NCBI RefSeq assembly: GCF_900167345.1
Contig: NZ_FUXB01000005.1
Span: forward strand, 62,001-126,000
Origin: Vibrio cincinnatiensis DSM 19608
GTDB taxonomy: Bacteria; Pseudomonadota; Gammaproteobacteria; Enterobacterales; Vibrionaceae
Length of the DNA stretch: 64,000 bases
Direction of reading: 5' to 3'
The notes under the pieces were generated by a model. It made no database searches. It was not told the DNA's origin and saw only the letters and a program-made list of their open reading frames with translations. A program made the translations under genes and the position numbers. Of the stretch, positions 35,777-45,234 are shown piece after piece; within the stretch, counting starts at the first letter, position 1; every line of letters begins with the position of its first letter.

Positions 35777-38122
35777 TTATTCGGTGATTTCTAAACGGGT
35801 TAACACCTCTTCCGTTATATCCGCGAGTTCACCATAACCAGCAATTGAGCTAATCTCTTTTTCTAAATTTTTGGCTTGATTTAAATTAATCAATGCCAAC
35901 TCATTGAGATCGACCTGCAATAAGGTGGTCAGCGGATCAAACACCGGGGCGCTACAAATCCGGAGAACATAAAGTTCTCCCATTTGTTTTCCCTTCCGAA
36001 CAAATTCGATGCGCTCTTTTATGGATTTAAATTCAGTAAGAAGACGTGATTCTATCGATTGAATACGATCAGCAAATTTAACGACGGCGATGTATACCTC
36101 ATTGTAATGTGGTTCTGCTTTATCGATTCGACGCATCGGTGAGGCGAGGAGTGTATTTGTATGACCTTTAAAAATCGGTTCAAGAGAAAAATGGTGTTCT
36201 TCTCCTAATTTGGCGAGTAAAACAAGGTAAGCGGGTAGCGGATAATTAACGCCAATCACACTGGGGCGTAAATTTGCCCCTACTTTTTCGACAAAAATAG
36301 GGGTGCTGACCATTTTATCGAGCAAGATATTATGTAACCCTTCCAATAAAGCGGGGCTAGGAAGACGTTCTTTTTGTGGTAGTAACTTGTCTTGATTGTG
36401 TTCAATGATGCTATTAAAAAAAGCGATACTTTTCATTGTGACTGAATTTTCTTCAATCATGAGTTGTAAACGTCTGCCTTCTGGGCCTATGCGAATAACT
36501 TGATAAGGCAGTGCATCTAACGGCAGTTTTTTGTCATACAATTTGAGTTCATGGTAATTAACTTGAACCATCTCTCCCGCCTTCAGAGCGACGGGCTTGT
36601 CTAGAATAATGCTGAGCCCTCGTTTAGAAAGATCAACGGTGAACCCTTCTGAAAGCACCTGTTCTTGTTTTTTTAATTGCAGAGGAGTACGAAAGCGGTA
36701 TCTGGGTTCTTTGCGCCGTGAACGTGCATCGAAATAGATCCCCATGGGTTGCCCTATCACTTGCCGAGAGTGGCAAAATACATTCAATTCCTGAGAAGAA
36801 AGCGTTGGTTTTTCAACGAGCAAATAATCTTTTGATGACTCAACATCCGCAATTTCTTGCAATATTCCACAATGAGTGAGTTGGCTTGAATGATCAGCCA
36901 GCTCTTTGGCGTGTAAAGCCAGTTCCTGACGTTCTTTATCCGAAAGTTCAAACATTGATAGCTGAAACACTTTCCAGCTCTTTTTTCGTGCACCGATATG
37001 CCAAAATAATTTTCTATGATCAGGCTGTGCTTCCGGCATCATCATCGAAAAAAATAGAGTTTTATCTTGGTGATCATGTTTAAACGAATAAAGTACATTA
37101 CCACTGTCAGCAATGCCTGGCTGAGTGAGCAAGGTCATTCGAGATCGATTGAAAACACTGCCGAGCATCTGTTGGTTGCGTTCATCATGCCAGTATTGCC
37201 ATATAGACTGATTATGTTCCGTCAGCAGTACCAATTTCAGGTCGTTACCACTAAAGAATAGAGGTAGGTTACAGGTGTGTTTGAGATAAGTGTGTTCATA
37301 TCCCCGGGTTCGAGCACGAATGATTTTATCTTGATTATCATGACGCGCTTTTTGGCTATTACTGGCTAAAACCGTAGTGATAATGTTTTCAATTAATGGG
37401 GTTTCTGTCAGTTTTAAGGTGCGAAGAAATTTGACCGCATCATTATCATAAGAATCATCAATGGCAAGAATTCGATACTCAACGGCTTCGCTTATACCCG
37501 GAATGGTTAAGGTTTTTTCTAGTTCACTAAATTGGACTCGGATGACTTGTCCCAGCTTATAGCTAAATGCGGCTGGAACTTTAAATTTGCCACCAGAAGC
37601 GGAGAGATCAACACTAATACCATGTAAGAGTTGATCATTGAGTGTGATTTTTACTTGTGTGGCCAATTTTAAACGATTTTCTTGGCGCTTAAGATCGTAA
37701 CCGAGATTAATCGCTTCAACTTGAAAAGCACGATGAGTAGATGGTGGGGGTTTGGCGCTCGACAGCTCACCTCGCTGTTTCATCACTCGAAAATTATTAT
37801 GAGTATTATAGAGACTTTCCCAAACGCCTTCTGTGTAGCCGCCAAATTTTTTGGTGCCTTTGTGATAAGCATTGAAAGCCACGTCGTCAAGCCAATGTTT
37901 ACGGCCATCTAAATCGTATTCTCGGCATTCCCCCTGTACGCGGCCTCGTAAATCGATGATTTTAGAACATGGAGCCATGACACGATTCAGTTCCATCTTA
38001 ACCAAGAGTTTGATAGATGGAGGCTGAGCATCTGTTATTTGAGATAGCAGATACTCGAAATCCGGTGAGTGATACACCGGAATGAGCTGTTCAGCGAAAG
38101 AGAGAATGTCAGATTGCTGCAT
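35777..38122 (-). CDS. plzC: PilZ-domain cyclic-di-GMP-binding protein (PlzC type)
   Basis: A 781-residue cytoplasmic protein with two PilZ-like units. The first is near residues 145-250 (RQENRLKL, then VDLSASGGKFKVP). The second is near 465-580 and has the canonical cyclic-di-GMP motif: RRKEPRYRFRTPL followed by VDLSKRGLSI (RxxxR plus D/NxSxxG). The rest is helical with no enzymatic motif. From memory this corresponds to V. cholerae PlzC (VC2344) by size and position between serB and radA. It would bind cyclic-di-GMP, with effects on motility or biofilm. An HD-GYP phosphodiesterase is encoded 6 kb away. Family is sure, gene name by position. Confidence 0.88.
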   Translation of the reverse strand: MQQSDILSFAEQLIPVYHSPDFEYLLSQITDAQPPSIKLLVKMELNRVMAPCSKIIDLRGRVQGECREYDLDGRKHWLDDVAFNAYHKGTKKFGGYTEGVWESLYNTHNNFRVMKQRGELSSAKPPPSTHRAFQVEAINLGYDLKRQENRLKLATQVKITLNDQLLHGISVDLSASGGKFKVPAAFSYKLGQVIRVQFSELEKTLTIPGISEAVEYRILAIDDSYDNDAVKFLRTLKLTETPLIENIITTVLASNSQKARHDNQDKIIRARTRGYEHTYLKHTCNLPLFFSGNDLKLVLLTEHNQSIWQYWHDERNQQMLGSVFNRSRMTLLTQPGIADSGNVLYSFKHDHQDKTLFFSMMMPEAQPDHRKLFWHIGARKKSWKVFQLSMFELSDKERQELALHAKELADHSSQLTHCGILQEIADVESSKDYLLVEKPTLSSQELNVFCHSRQVIGQPMGIYFDARSRRKEPRYRFRTPLQLKKQEQVLSEGFTVDLSKRGLSIILDKPVALKAGEMVQVNYHELKLYDKKLPLDALPYQVIRIGPEGRRLQLMIEENSVTMKSIAFFNSIIEHNQDKLLPQKERLPSPALLEGLHNILLDKMVSTPIFVEKVGANLRPSVIGVNYPLPAYLVLLAKLGEEHHFSLEPIFKGHTNTLLASPMRRIDKAEPHYNEVYIAVVKFADRIQSIESRLLTEFKSIKERIEFVRKGKQMGELYVLRICSAPVFDPLTTLLQVDLNELALINLNQAKNLEKEISSIAGYGELADITEEVLTRLEITE

Positions 38123-38301
38123 ACTTTATCTATTAAAGTGTATCTCGATTTGAGTAAGTCCCTAGCTGTAGTATCGGCATGATTTCTTTAATCTTTAGTA
38201 ATTTATATTAGTAAGATAAATTCGATATCAGTATTATAGTGCAGTGATTTAACCTTTTCTTAAACCTTTTGGTTCACAGTTCAGACAAGTTTTGAGGATT
38301 C

Positions 38302-39681
38302 ATGGCAAAAGCGAAACGAGCTTACGTATGCAACGAGTGTGGTGCCGATTTTCCGCGTTGGCAGGGGCAGTGTAATGCCTGTGGCGCTTGGAATACGATT
38401 TCTGAAGTGCGTTTAGCCGCCTCTCCTCAAGGTGCTCGTCATGAGCGTCTTATGGGGTATGCGGGAAGCGCAACAGAAACTCAAGTTCAGACACTTTCAG
38501 AAATCAACCTGCAAGAGGTGCCTCGTTTTAGTAGTGGGTTTAAAGAGTTTGATCGAGTTTTAGGTGGAGGCGTTGTCCCTGGGGCGGCGATTTTAATCGG
38601 CGGAAACCCAGGAGCGGGTAAGTCAACATTGCTACTACAAACCATGTGTCTACTTTCTGCTCAGATGCCAACGTTATACGTGACAGGAGAAGAGTCATTA
38701 CAGCAGGTAGCGATGCGGGCTTCACGGCTAGGGCTCCCCAAAGAGCATTTAAAAATGCTCTCTGAAACCAATGTTGATCGTATTTGTCAGATTGCAGAAA
38801 AAGAGCAGCCTCGTATTATGGTGATTGATTCAATCCAAGTGATGCATGTGGCCGATGTTCAATCATCTCCGGGGAGTGTGGCTCAGGTTCGAGAATCAGC
38901 AACAACCTTGACACGCTATGCGAAACAAAATAATGTCGCGGTGTTTATTGTTGGCCATGTCACCAAAGATGGCACCTTAGCGGGTCCAAAAGTGCTTGAG
39001 CATATTATCGATTGCTCCGTACTTCTCGATGGCGGTGCCGATAATCGTTTTCGAACATTACGAAGTCATAAAAATCGTTTTGGCGCAGTTAATGAGCTAG
39101 GTGTTTTTGCCATGACTGGGCAAGGTTTGCGAGAAGTGAGTAACCCTTCTGCTATTTTCTTATCTCGTGGAGAGGAGCCCACTTCAGGAAGTTCCGTCAT
39201 GGTGGTTTGGGAAGGAACTCGCCCACTATTGGTTGAAATTCAAGCATTGGTGGACTACTCACAGCTAGCCAATCCAAGACGGGTTGCGGTGGGTTTAGAG
39301 CAAAACCGATTGTCCCTATTACTGGCGGTATTGCACAAACACGGTGGATTACAAATGGCCGATCAAGATGTGTTTGTTAATGTCGTTGGGGGAGTGAAAG
39401 TGACCGAAACCAGTGCCGATCTTGCTTTATTGATGGCATTGCTTTCTAGCTTCCGAGATAAACCATTACCTAAAGACGTCGTGGTGTTTGGCGAAGTGGG
39501 TTTAGCCGGAGAAATTCGCCCTGTCCCTAGTGGGCAAGAGCGGCTCAACGAAGCTTTTAAACACGGCTTTACTAAAGCGATTGTACCGATTGCTAACATG
39601 CCTAAAAATGGGATTTCGGGTATGCAGATACATGGAGTGAGAAAGTTATCGGAGGCGATCACGGCTTTTGATGAGCTTTAA
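38302..39681 (+). CDS. radA: DNA repair protein RadA
   Basis: A 459-residue RecA-like branch-migration helicase. It has the N-terminal zinc finger CNECGADFPRWQGQCNACG (residues 10-28), Walker A GGNPGAGKS near 95-103, the RadA-specific KNRFGAVNE motif near 256-264, and a Lon-protease-like C-terminal domain (about 300-450). It helps process recombination intermediates. TGAGGA lies upstream of the ATG. In this genome it follows divergent plzC instead of lying directly after serB as in E. coli. Confidence 0.97.
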   Translation: MAKAKRAYVCNECGADFPRWQGQCNACGAWNTISEVRLAASPQGARHERLMGYAGSATETQVQTLSEINLQEVPRFSSGFKEFDRVLGGGVVPGAAILIGGNPGAGKSTLLLQTMCLLSAQMPTLYVTGEESLQQVAMRASRLGLPKEHLKMLSETNVDRICQIAEKEQPRIMVIDSIQVMHVADVQSSPGSVAQVRESATTLTRYAKQNNVAVFIVGHVTKDGTLAGPKVLEHIIDCSVLLDGGADNRFRTLRSHKNRFGAVNELGVFAMTGQGLREVSNPSAIFLSRGEEPTSGSSVMVVWEGTRPLLVEIQALVDYSQLANPRRVAVGLEQNRLSLLLAVLHKHGGLQMADQDVFVNVVGGVKVTETSADLALLMALLSSFRDKPLPKDVVVFGEVGLAGEIRPVPSGQERLNEAFKHGFTKAIVPIANMPKNGISGMQIHGVRKLSEAITAFDEL

Positions 39682-39854
39682 AGTAGTGATATCAAGAAGT
39701 CAGATTTTCCCAATGGTAGCGTGTGATGGTGAAGTCAATTTTATTTATCTTTACTCGCGTCTTTTACCGCTATCACCTATATTTCATCAGCAATAGACAA
39801 TCTTAACTATTTTTTTCAGCAAGCGTAAGCAGGGCTATCAGTCTTGACAGATTG

Positions 39855-39871
39855 TGATATACTCTGCGCGC
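39855..39871 (+). promoter_or_regulatory. Extended -10 promoter of fusA2 with GC-rich discriminator
   Basis: TGATATACT (39855-39863) is an extended -10 element, followed at once by CTGCGCGC. GC-rich discriminators of this kind mark promoters of translation genes that are switched off by ppGpp. The TTGACA at 39845 is too close to serve as its -35 box. Confidence 0.5.
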
Positions 39872-39900
39872 ACTTTATACCTTATTAACAGAGTAAGACA

Positions 39901-41988
39901 ATGACCGACTTATCAAAATACAGAAACATTGGTATTTTTGCTCACGTAGATGCGGGTAAAACTACCTCTACTGAGCGTATCCTAAAGCTAACTGGTAAAA
40001 TCCATAAAATGGGTGACAGTCACGACGGTACGACCACCACTGACTTTATGGAACAGGAAGCTGAACGTGGTATTACTATCCAGTCGGCTGCGACTACTTG
40101 TTTCTGGAAAGATCACCGCCTAAACATCATCGATACTCCTGGACACGTAGATTTCACTATTGAAGTTTATCGTTCTCTGAAAGTTCTTGACGGTGGTATC
40201 GGTGTATTCTGTGGTTCTGGTGGTGTTGAACCTCAGTCAGAAACCAACTGGCGTTATGCTGATGATTCACACGTATCACGTATTATCTTCGTAAACAAAC
40301 TGGATCGTATGGGTGCAGACTTCTACCGTGTTGTAGAGCAAGTGAAGAATGTACTTGGTGCAACACCGCTTGTGATGACTCTGCCAATCGGTATTGAAGA
40401 TGATTTCAAAGGCGTTGTAGATGTATTAAGTCAAAAAGCGTACATCTGGGACGAATCTGGTCTGCCAGAAAATTATGAAATTACTGATATTCCTGCTGAT
40501 ATGGTAGAAAAAGCAGCGGAATACCGTGAAATGTTGATTGAAGCGGCTGTTGAACAAGATGACGAACTCATGATGGCTTATATGGAAGGTGAAGAGCCTT
40601 CTCTTGAAGACATCAAACGTTGTATCCGTAAAGGTACTCGTGATCTTGCATTCTTCCCAACTTACTGTGGTTCAGCTTACCGTAACAAAGGTATGCAGCT
40701 TATTTTGGATGCGGTAGTGGATTACCTACCTTCTCCAACAGAAGTGGATGCACAACCGCTAACGAACCCTGAAACGGGTGAGCCAACGGGTGAAGTTGCG
40801 ACAGTATCTGCGGATGAACCTCTACGTGCACTTGCATTTAAGATCATGGATGACCGTTTCGGTGCCTTGACCTTTATTCGTCTATACTCAGGCCGAATGA
40901 AGAAAGGTGACACCATTCTTAACAGTGCAACAGGTAAAACTGAGCGTATCGGCCGTATGGTTGAGATGCATGCCGATCAACGTAACGAAATTGATTCAGC
41001 TCAAGCCGGTGACATCATCGCTGTTGTGGGTATGAAGAACGTTCAAACTGGTCACACTCTTTGTGATCCAAAACATGAATGTACTCTAGAGCCAATGATC
41101 TTCCCAGATCCAGTTATCTCTATCGCGGTTAAGCCTAAAGATAAAAATGGTTCAGAGAAAATGGGTATTGCGATCGGTAAAATGGTTGCAGAAGATCCAT
41201 CATTCCAAGTGGAAACTGATGAAGATTCAGGCGAAACCATCCTAAAAGGTATGGGTGAACTTCACCTAGATATCAAAGTTGATATCTTAAAACGTACTTA
41301 TGGTGTTGAACTCGAAGTGGGTGCTCCTCAAGTTGCTTACCGTGAAACGATCACGAAAGCTGTTGAAGACAGCTACACTCACAAGAAACAATCTGGTGGT
41401 TCTGGTCAATTTGGTAAGATTGATTACCGTATCAAACCAGGCGAGCCAAACTCTGGTTTCAAGTTTGTATCAACCGTAGTCGGTGGTAACGTTCCTAAGG
41501 AATTCTGGCCGGCAATCGAAAAAGGTTTTGCAGGCATGATGCAAGAGGGTGTTCTTGCGGGCTTCCCAACCTTAGACGTTGAAGTTGAACTATTTGACGG
41601 TGGCTTCCACGCAGTGGACTCATCTGCAATCGCATTTGAAATCGCAGCGAAAGGTGCATTCCGTCAATCTATGCCTAAAGCGGGCCCACAACTTCTTGAG
41701 CCTATCATGAAAGTTGACGTGTTCACTCCTGACGATCACGTGGGTGATGTCATTGGTGACTTGAACCGTCGTCGCGGTATGATCAAAGACCAAGAAGCGG
41801 GTGTGACGGGGGTTCGTGTTAAAGCTGACGTTCCACTATCTGAAATGTTTGGTTATATCGGTACACTGCGTACAATGACATCTGGTCGTGGTCAGTTCTC
41901 TATGGAGTTCTCACACTATTCAGCATGTCCAGCTAACGTTGCTGAAGCCGTTATTGCTGACGTGAAATCGAAAAAAGAGAAGAAGTAA
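39901..41988 (+). CDS. fusA2: Second elongation factor G (EF-G2 type)
   Basis: A 695-residue translational GTPase. G1 is AHVDAGKTT (residues 15-23), G2 region [11 protein letters not shown]3 DTPGHVDF and G4 NKLD. Domains II-V follow. There is no ribosomal-protein operon around it (no rpsL, rpsG or tuf), so it is the free-standing second EF-G of vibrios (V. cholerae VC2342 by memory). Codon use here is visibly biased (GGT, CGT, GTA/GTT, CCA) compared with flanking genes, as in highly expressed genes. Paralogous EF-Gs elsewhere split elongation and ribosome recycling. Which role applies here is unknown. It has its own promoter and terminator. Confidence 0.93.
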   Translation: MTDLSKYRNIGIFAHVDAGKTTSTERILKLTGKIHKMGDSHDGTTTTDFMEQEAERGITIQSAATTCFWKDHRLNIIDTPGHVDFTIEVYRSLKVLDGGIGVFCGSGGVEPQSETNWRYADDSHVSRIIFVNKLDRMGADFYRVVEQVKNVLGATPLVMTLPIGIEDDFKGVVDVLSQKAYIWDESGLPENYEITDIPADMVEKAAEYREMLIEAAVEQDDELMMAYMEGEEPSLEDIKRCIRKGTRDLAFFPTYCGSAYRNKGMQLILDAVVDYLPSPTEVDAQPLTNPETGEPTGEVATVSADEPLRALAFKIMDDRFGALTFIRLYSGRMKKGDTILNSATGKTERIGRMVEMHADQRNEIDSAQAGDIIAVVGMKNVQTGHTLCDPKHECTLEPMIFPDPVISIAVKPKDKNGSEKMGIAIGKMVAEDPSFQVETDEDSGETILKGMGELHLDIKVDILKRTYGVELEVGAPQVAYRETITKAVEDSYTHKKQSGGSGQFGKIDYRIKPGEPNSGFKFVSTVVGGNVPKEFWPAIEKGFAGMMQEGVLAGFPTLDVEVELFDGGFHAVDSSAIAFEIAAKGAFRQSMPKAGPQLLEPIMKVDVFTPDDHVGDVIGDLNRRRGMIKDQEAGVTGVRVKADVPLSEMFGYIGTLRTMTSGRGQFSMEFSHYSACPANVAEAVIADVKSKKEKK

Positions 41989-42007
41989 TTCTTTAATTTA
42001 GATGCTT

Positions 42008-42043
42008 AAAAAGCCCCATCAGTAAAGCTGATGGGGCTTTTTT
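42008..42043. terminator. Bidirectional terminator after fusA2
   Basis: A 15-bp stem (AAAAAGCCCCATCAG with CTGATGGGGCTTTTT) with a TAAAG loop and T tails on both strands lies between fusA2 and the convergent acyl-CoA ligase gene. Confidence 0.92.
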
Positions 42044-42132
42044 ATGGAGCTGATTTTGTTATTCGATGCTAAACCTAGATTCCTGCTTTATTATCGAGCC
42101 AACAATAAGATTATTCGTCTCTCGTTTGGACG

Positions 42133-43818
42133 TTATTCTTCCCAGACGATCAATTGATCTTTGGGCCAGTTTTGCCCTACCTCATGATATTTTTGCTCTA
42201 ATACATGCCGTTTGATTTTTAGGGTTGGCGTCAGAATACCATTATCAATACTCCACGGATCTTTAATCATCAATACCCCTTTAATCTGTTCATGAGACTC
42301 AAGTTGAGCATTCATTTTATCGATGACTCTTTTTGTTGTTCTCTCATAACGTGTTTTATCAAAATGCGGAAATTGATGTGGAACAACCAGTAGAATCGGG
42401 GCGGGTAACCCTAATCCTATCAGGCAGAGCATTTCAACTCGGCTGTATTCAAAGAGTTTATTTTCAATGGGAACAGGAGAGACAAATTTTCCTTTTGCCG
42501 TTTTAAACGTATCTTTAATTCGCCCTTGGATGGTTAGGTAACCGTCTGCATCGATGTTACCTCTATCGCCAGTATGTAACCAACCTTCATGGTCAAAGGC
42601 TTCTTTAGAAGCCGTTTCATTTTTGTAGTAACCAGAAAAAACGCCTTTACTGTGTACCAATATCTCCCCTTCATCGGTAATTTTTAAACGAACACCGGGC
42701 CCAGCATGGCCGACGGTTCCTATTTTGTCGGCTCTAAAGGGATAATTGAGGGTACTGTAAGCAAAAGATTCAGTCATCCCCCAAGCTTCGGTAATATTGA
42801 GCCCGACACTATGGTACCACTCAAGTAACGCAGGAGAGACGGGGGCTGAACCACAACCTAAGACTCGCGCCTTATTTAAACCAAGCCCATCGGCTAATTT
42901 TCGTTTAATCAGGCGATTGACGAGTGGGATTTTTAACAAAATATTGAGTTTTTTCTGCGGGAGTTTGTCTTGAATCCGTTGTTGAAAGAGAGTCCAGAGG
43001 CGTGGGACAGAGATAAAGAGGGTTGGTCTGTGCATTTTCACATCTTCTATGAAGGTATCTAGTGATTCAGGAAAAGCCGTTACCACACCACCTTGAATAG
43101 AAGTACCGAAGACATAAACTCGTTCAGTAATATGAGCAAGAGGCAGATAGGAAAACAGCCTATCTTCTTTTTCAATACCAATCTGGTTGATTAATTGTTG
43201 TACTGACCAAGAAAAAGCACCATAAGTGAGCATGGCTCCTTTGGGTAAGCCCGAGGTACCAGAGGTATACACCAAAGACATGAGCTTTTCATCGTAATGT
43301 TGTGGCCGCTCTTCACTTGGGGGATATTGCTCAATTAACGCTTGATATCGATGCTGGCATTTGGGGGTTGATGGGTAAGATAACCCGATAGTGATGAGCT
43401 CAGGCATTTTCTCTAGTACTTGGCATGTCGCTTTTGAGTCATCAAGTTTACCGACAATCAATACCTTACTTTCACTGTGGCTGGCACAGTATTCAATCGT
43501 TTCTGCCCCTGCTGTTGGGAATATGGGTACGCTAACGTAGTCACCAAGCATCATTGCTAGGTCACAAATAAACCATTCGGCACAGTTTTTAGAGATTAGG
43601 GCAATTTTATCTCCAGGCTCAGCCCCTAAGTCTCGGAGTGCTGAGACGAGCCTTAAGGCGTGATCGGCGACTTGCGAAAATGTGTATTCTACAAATTGAC
43701 GATTAATAATCTGTTTCAAATAGACATCATTAGGACGTGATTGTGCCCAAGTTAAAATCATTTCATTAGGTGGCGGGAGAGCACAAGTCGTTTGGCTTAA
43801 CTTGTTTGGCTGATTCAT
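42133..43818 (-). CDS. Long-chain acyl-CoA synthetase (AMP-binding family)
   Basis: A 561-residue adenylate-forming ligase. The P-loop-like motif YTSGTSGLPKGAM lies near 175-187, followed by YLPLAHITERVYV near 209-221, EAWGMTES near 324-331 and the hinge region WLHTGDRGNIDADGYLTIQGRIKD near 402-425. The conserved C-terminal Lys is probably in the TPTLKIKR segment near 530. It resembles the eukaryotic-type FAA1 long-chain ligases more than E. coli FadD. It likely activates fatty acids to acyl-CoA at the membrane. GGAG lies upstream of the ATG. Monocistronic by appearance, on the minus strand. Confidence 0.9.
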   Translation of the reverse strand: MNQPNKLSQTTCALPPPNEMILTWAQSRPNDVYLKQIINRQFVEYTFSQVADHALRLVSALRDLGAEPGDKIALISKNCAEWFICDLAMMLGDYVSVPIFPTAGAETIEYCASHSESKVLIVGKLDDSKATCQVLEKMPELITIGLSYPSTPKCQHRYQALIEQYPPSEERPQHYDEKLMSLVYTSGTSGLPKGAMLTYGAFSWSVQQLINQIGIEKEDRLFSYLPLAHITERVYVFGTSIQGGVVTAFPESLDTFIEDVKMHRPTLFISVPRLWTLFQQRIQDKLPQKKLNILLKIPLVNRLIKRKLADGLGLNKARVLGCGSAPVSPALLEWYHSVGLNITEAWGMTESFAYSTLNYPFRADKIGTVGHAGPGVRLKITDEGEILVHSKGVFSGYYKNETASKEAFDHEGWLHTGDRGNIDADGYLTIQGRIKDTFKTAKGKFVSPVPIENKLFEYSRVEMLCLIGLGLPAPILLVVPHQFPHFDKTRYERTTKRVIDKMNAQLESHEQIKGVLMIKDPWSIDNGILTPTLKIKRHVLEQKYHEVGQNWPKDQLIVWEE

Positions 43819-43960
43819 TCTCGAACTCCATGCTTGAGTTGTGGTTTGTTATATTTATGTTAATTAACTATAAATGTAGCACAGGAGATTGAGAGTGTTA
43901 GGGTTGTTAACTCACATTTATTTGTTATTTTTTATGATTTAAAGAAAAAAACGTTACCAG

Positions 43961-45109
43961 TTATGAATGAGGGATTCTATCTTGGGGATCAGTTTCTGGG
44001 TACGTTTCAATGACACGTTTTAGATAATCTTGATGATAGCGCAAGGCATTAACACAATGTCTATCGAGTTTACCGGCCACCACCATTTTCTCTAATTCTA
44101 ATAACGCAAAAGGAATAGACCATGCTTGTTTATAAGGTCGATGATTGGTCAAAGCATCGAAAATATTGGCAACGGTAATAATACGAGCGGAAACAGGGAT
44201 AGATTCTTCTGTTAATCCATACGGGTAACCACTGCCATCAAGAAACTCATGGTGGTAAGCCACTATCTCTTTAAGAACGGAAACACTGGGATTTTTTGGG
44301 GAACCTATCTCATCAATAATATGATTAATGATCTCTATACCTTTCTCTACATGCTGATTCAAAAGTTCCTTTTCTTCATCAGCGAATGAGCTTGGTTTAT
44401 TCAGAACGTGGCAGGGAATGGAGAGTTTTCCGATATCATGACATCTAGAAAATTGGCTAATTTGCTCAATTAATTCATCATCTAATTGATAAATAGCCGC
44501 CACTTCTAAGGCGATCACTCGAGCAAAACGGCTGATCCGTTCCTTATGTTCTTTTGACTCCTCCCAATGCTCGGTTGATTTTTCATTGAAATTCGTTGCC
44601 GCATTGAGAAGGGAGTGGAATAAATCATATTCTGAACTTACCACAAAACGAATGAGGTCGATGAAAGGTTTAAGTTTGGAATAATTTTTAGGAGTAAAAG
44701 CTTGTTTTTGACAAGAATTAAGGAAGAGAAAGCCGATAAAGGTTTGTGCGTGATAGACCGGCAAAGCTAAAGAGGAGTGAAAGCCTTGTGCTATTAGCCA
44801 GCGAGTATGCGGGGTGTCTGAACTTAATTCATTGGGGATATCGCCAATATAACGAGCTTCTCCCGATTCGATGCACGGTTTAAGGGAGGGTAACTCAGCG
44901 AGTGAACAGGCGTAATGTGATAACTCAAAGCCATGAACTGTACTGTCTGCATACGTTTTCAGTTGATCGCTTTTCGGATCGTATAAGGCAAACGAGAGGC
45001 GGTCTATCGTGGTATCATGGGCAAGAATTCGCTGATGAATTTGAGATAATTGAGTGTTTAACGTTCCAGCAATAGAAGATAAGCCGTACTCTTCTTGATT
45101 CTTATCCAT
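43961..45109 (-). CDS. GAF and HD-GYP domain cyclic-di-GMP phosphodiesterase
   Basis: A 382-residue soluble protein. Residues about 15-160 form a GAF-like sensor domain (GFHSSLALPVYHAQTFIGFLFLNS is the typical core). Residues about 185-370 are an HD-GYP domain with the metal-binding CHDIGKLSIP near 222-231, HHEFLDGSGYPYGL near 288-301 and FDALTNHRPYK near 319-329. HD-GYP enzymes hydrolyse cyclic-di-GMP to GMP. All HD and GYP residues are present, so it should be active. By memory it corresponds to VC2340, one of the HD-GYP set of V. cholerae. GGGAGGAG lies upstream of the ATG. No membrane segment or signal peptide is seen. Confidence 0.93.
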   Translation of the reverse strand: MDKNQEEYGLSSIAGTLNTQLSQIHQRILAHDTTIDRLSFALYDPKSDQLKTYADSTVHGFELSHYACSLAELPSLKPCIESGEARYIGDIPNELSSDTPHTRWLIAQGFHSSLALPVYHAQTFIGFLFLNSCQKQAFTPKNYSKLKPFIDLIRFVVSSEYDLFHSLLNAATNFNEKSTEHWEESKEHKERISRFARVIALEVAAIYQLDDELIEQISQFSRCHDIGKLSIPCHVLNKPSSFADEEKELLNQHVEKGIEIINHIIDEIGSPKNPSVSVLKEIVAYHHEFLDGSGYPYGLTEESIPVSARIITVANIFDALTNHRPYKQAWSIPFALLELEKMVVAGKLDRHCVNALRYHQDYLKRVIETYPETDPQDRIPHS

Positions 45110-45234
45110 GTGCTCCTCCCTCTTCCTTCGTCTTAATGCTTTTTATCTCATGTGACTCAATCGCCCTCCGTTCTTTAGTTTAGGTGACAAAGAGGAAATG
45201 AGCTGAGTTATCACGCATAAAATAGCCTTTTTTA

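Noticed and set aside
39901..41988. Peptide-chain release factor 3 (prfC) instead of EF-G
   Set aside because: The protein is 695 residues with full EF-G domains II-V, too long for RF3 (about 530) and with EF-G motifs throughout.
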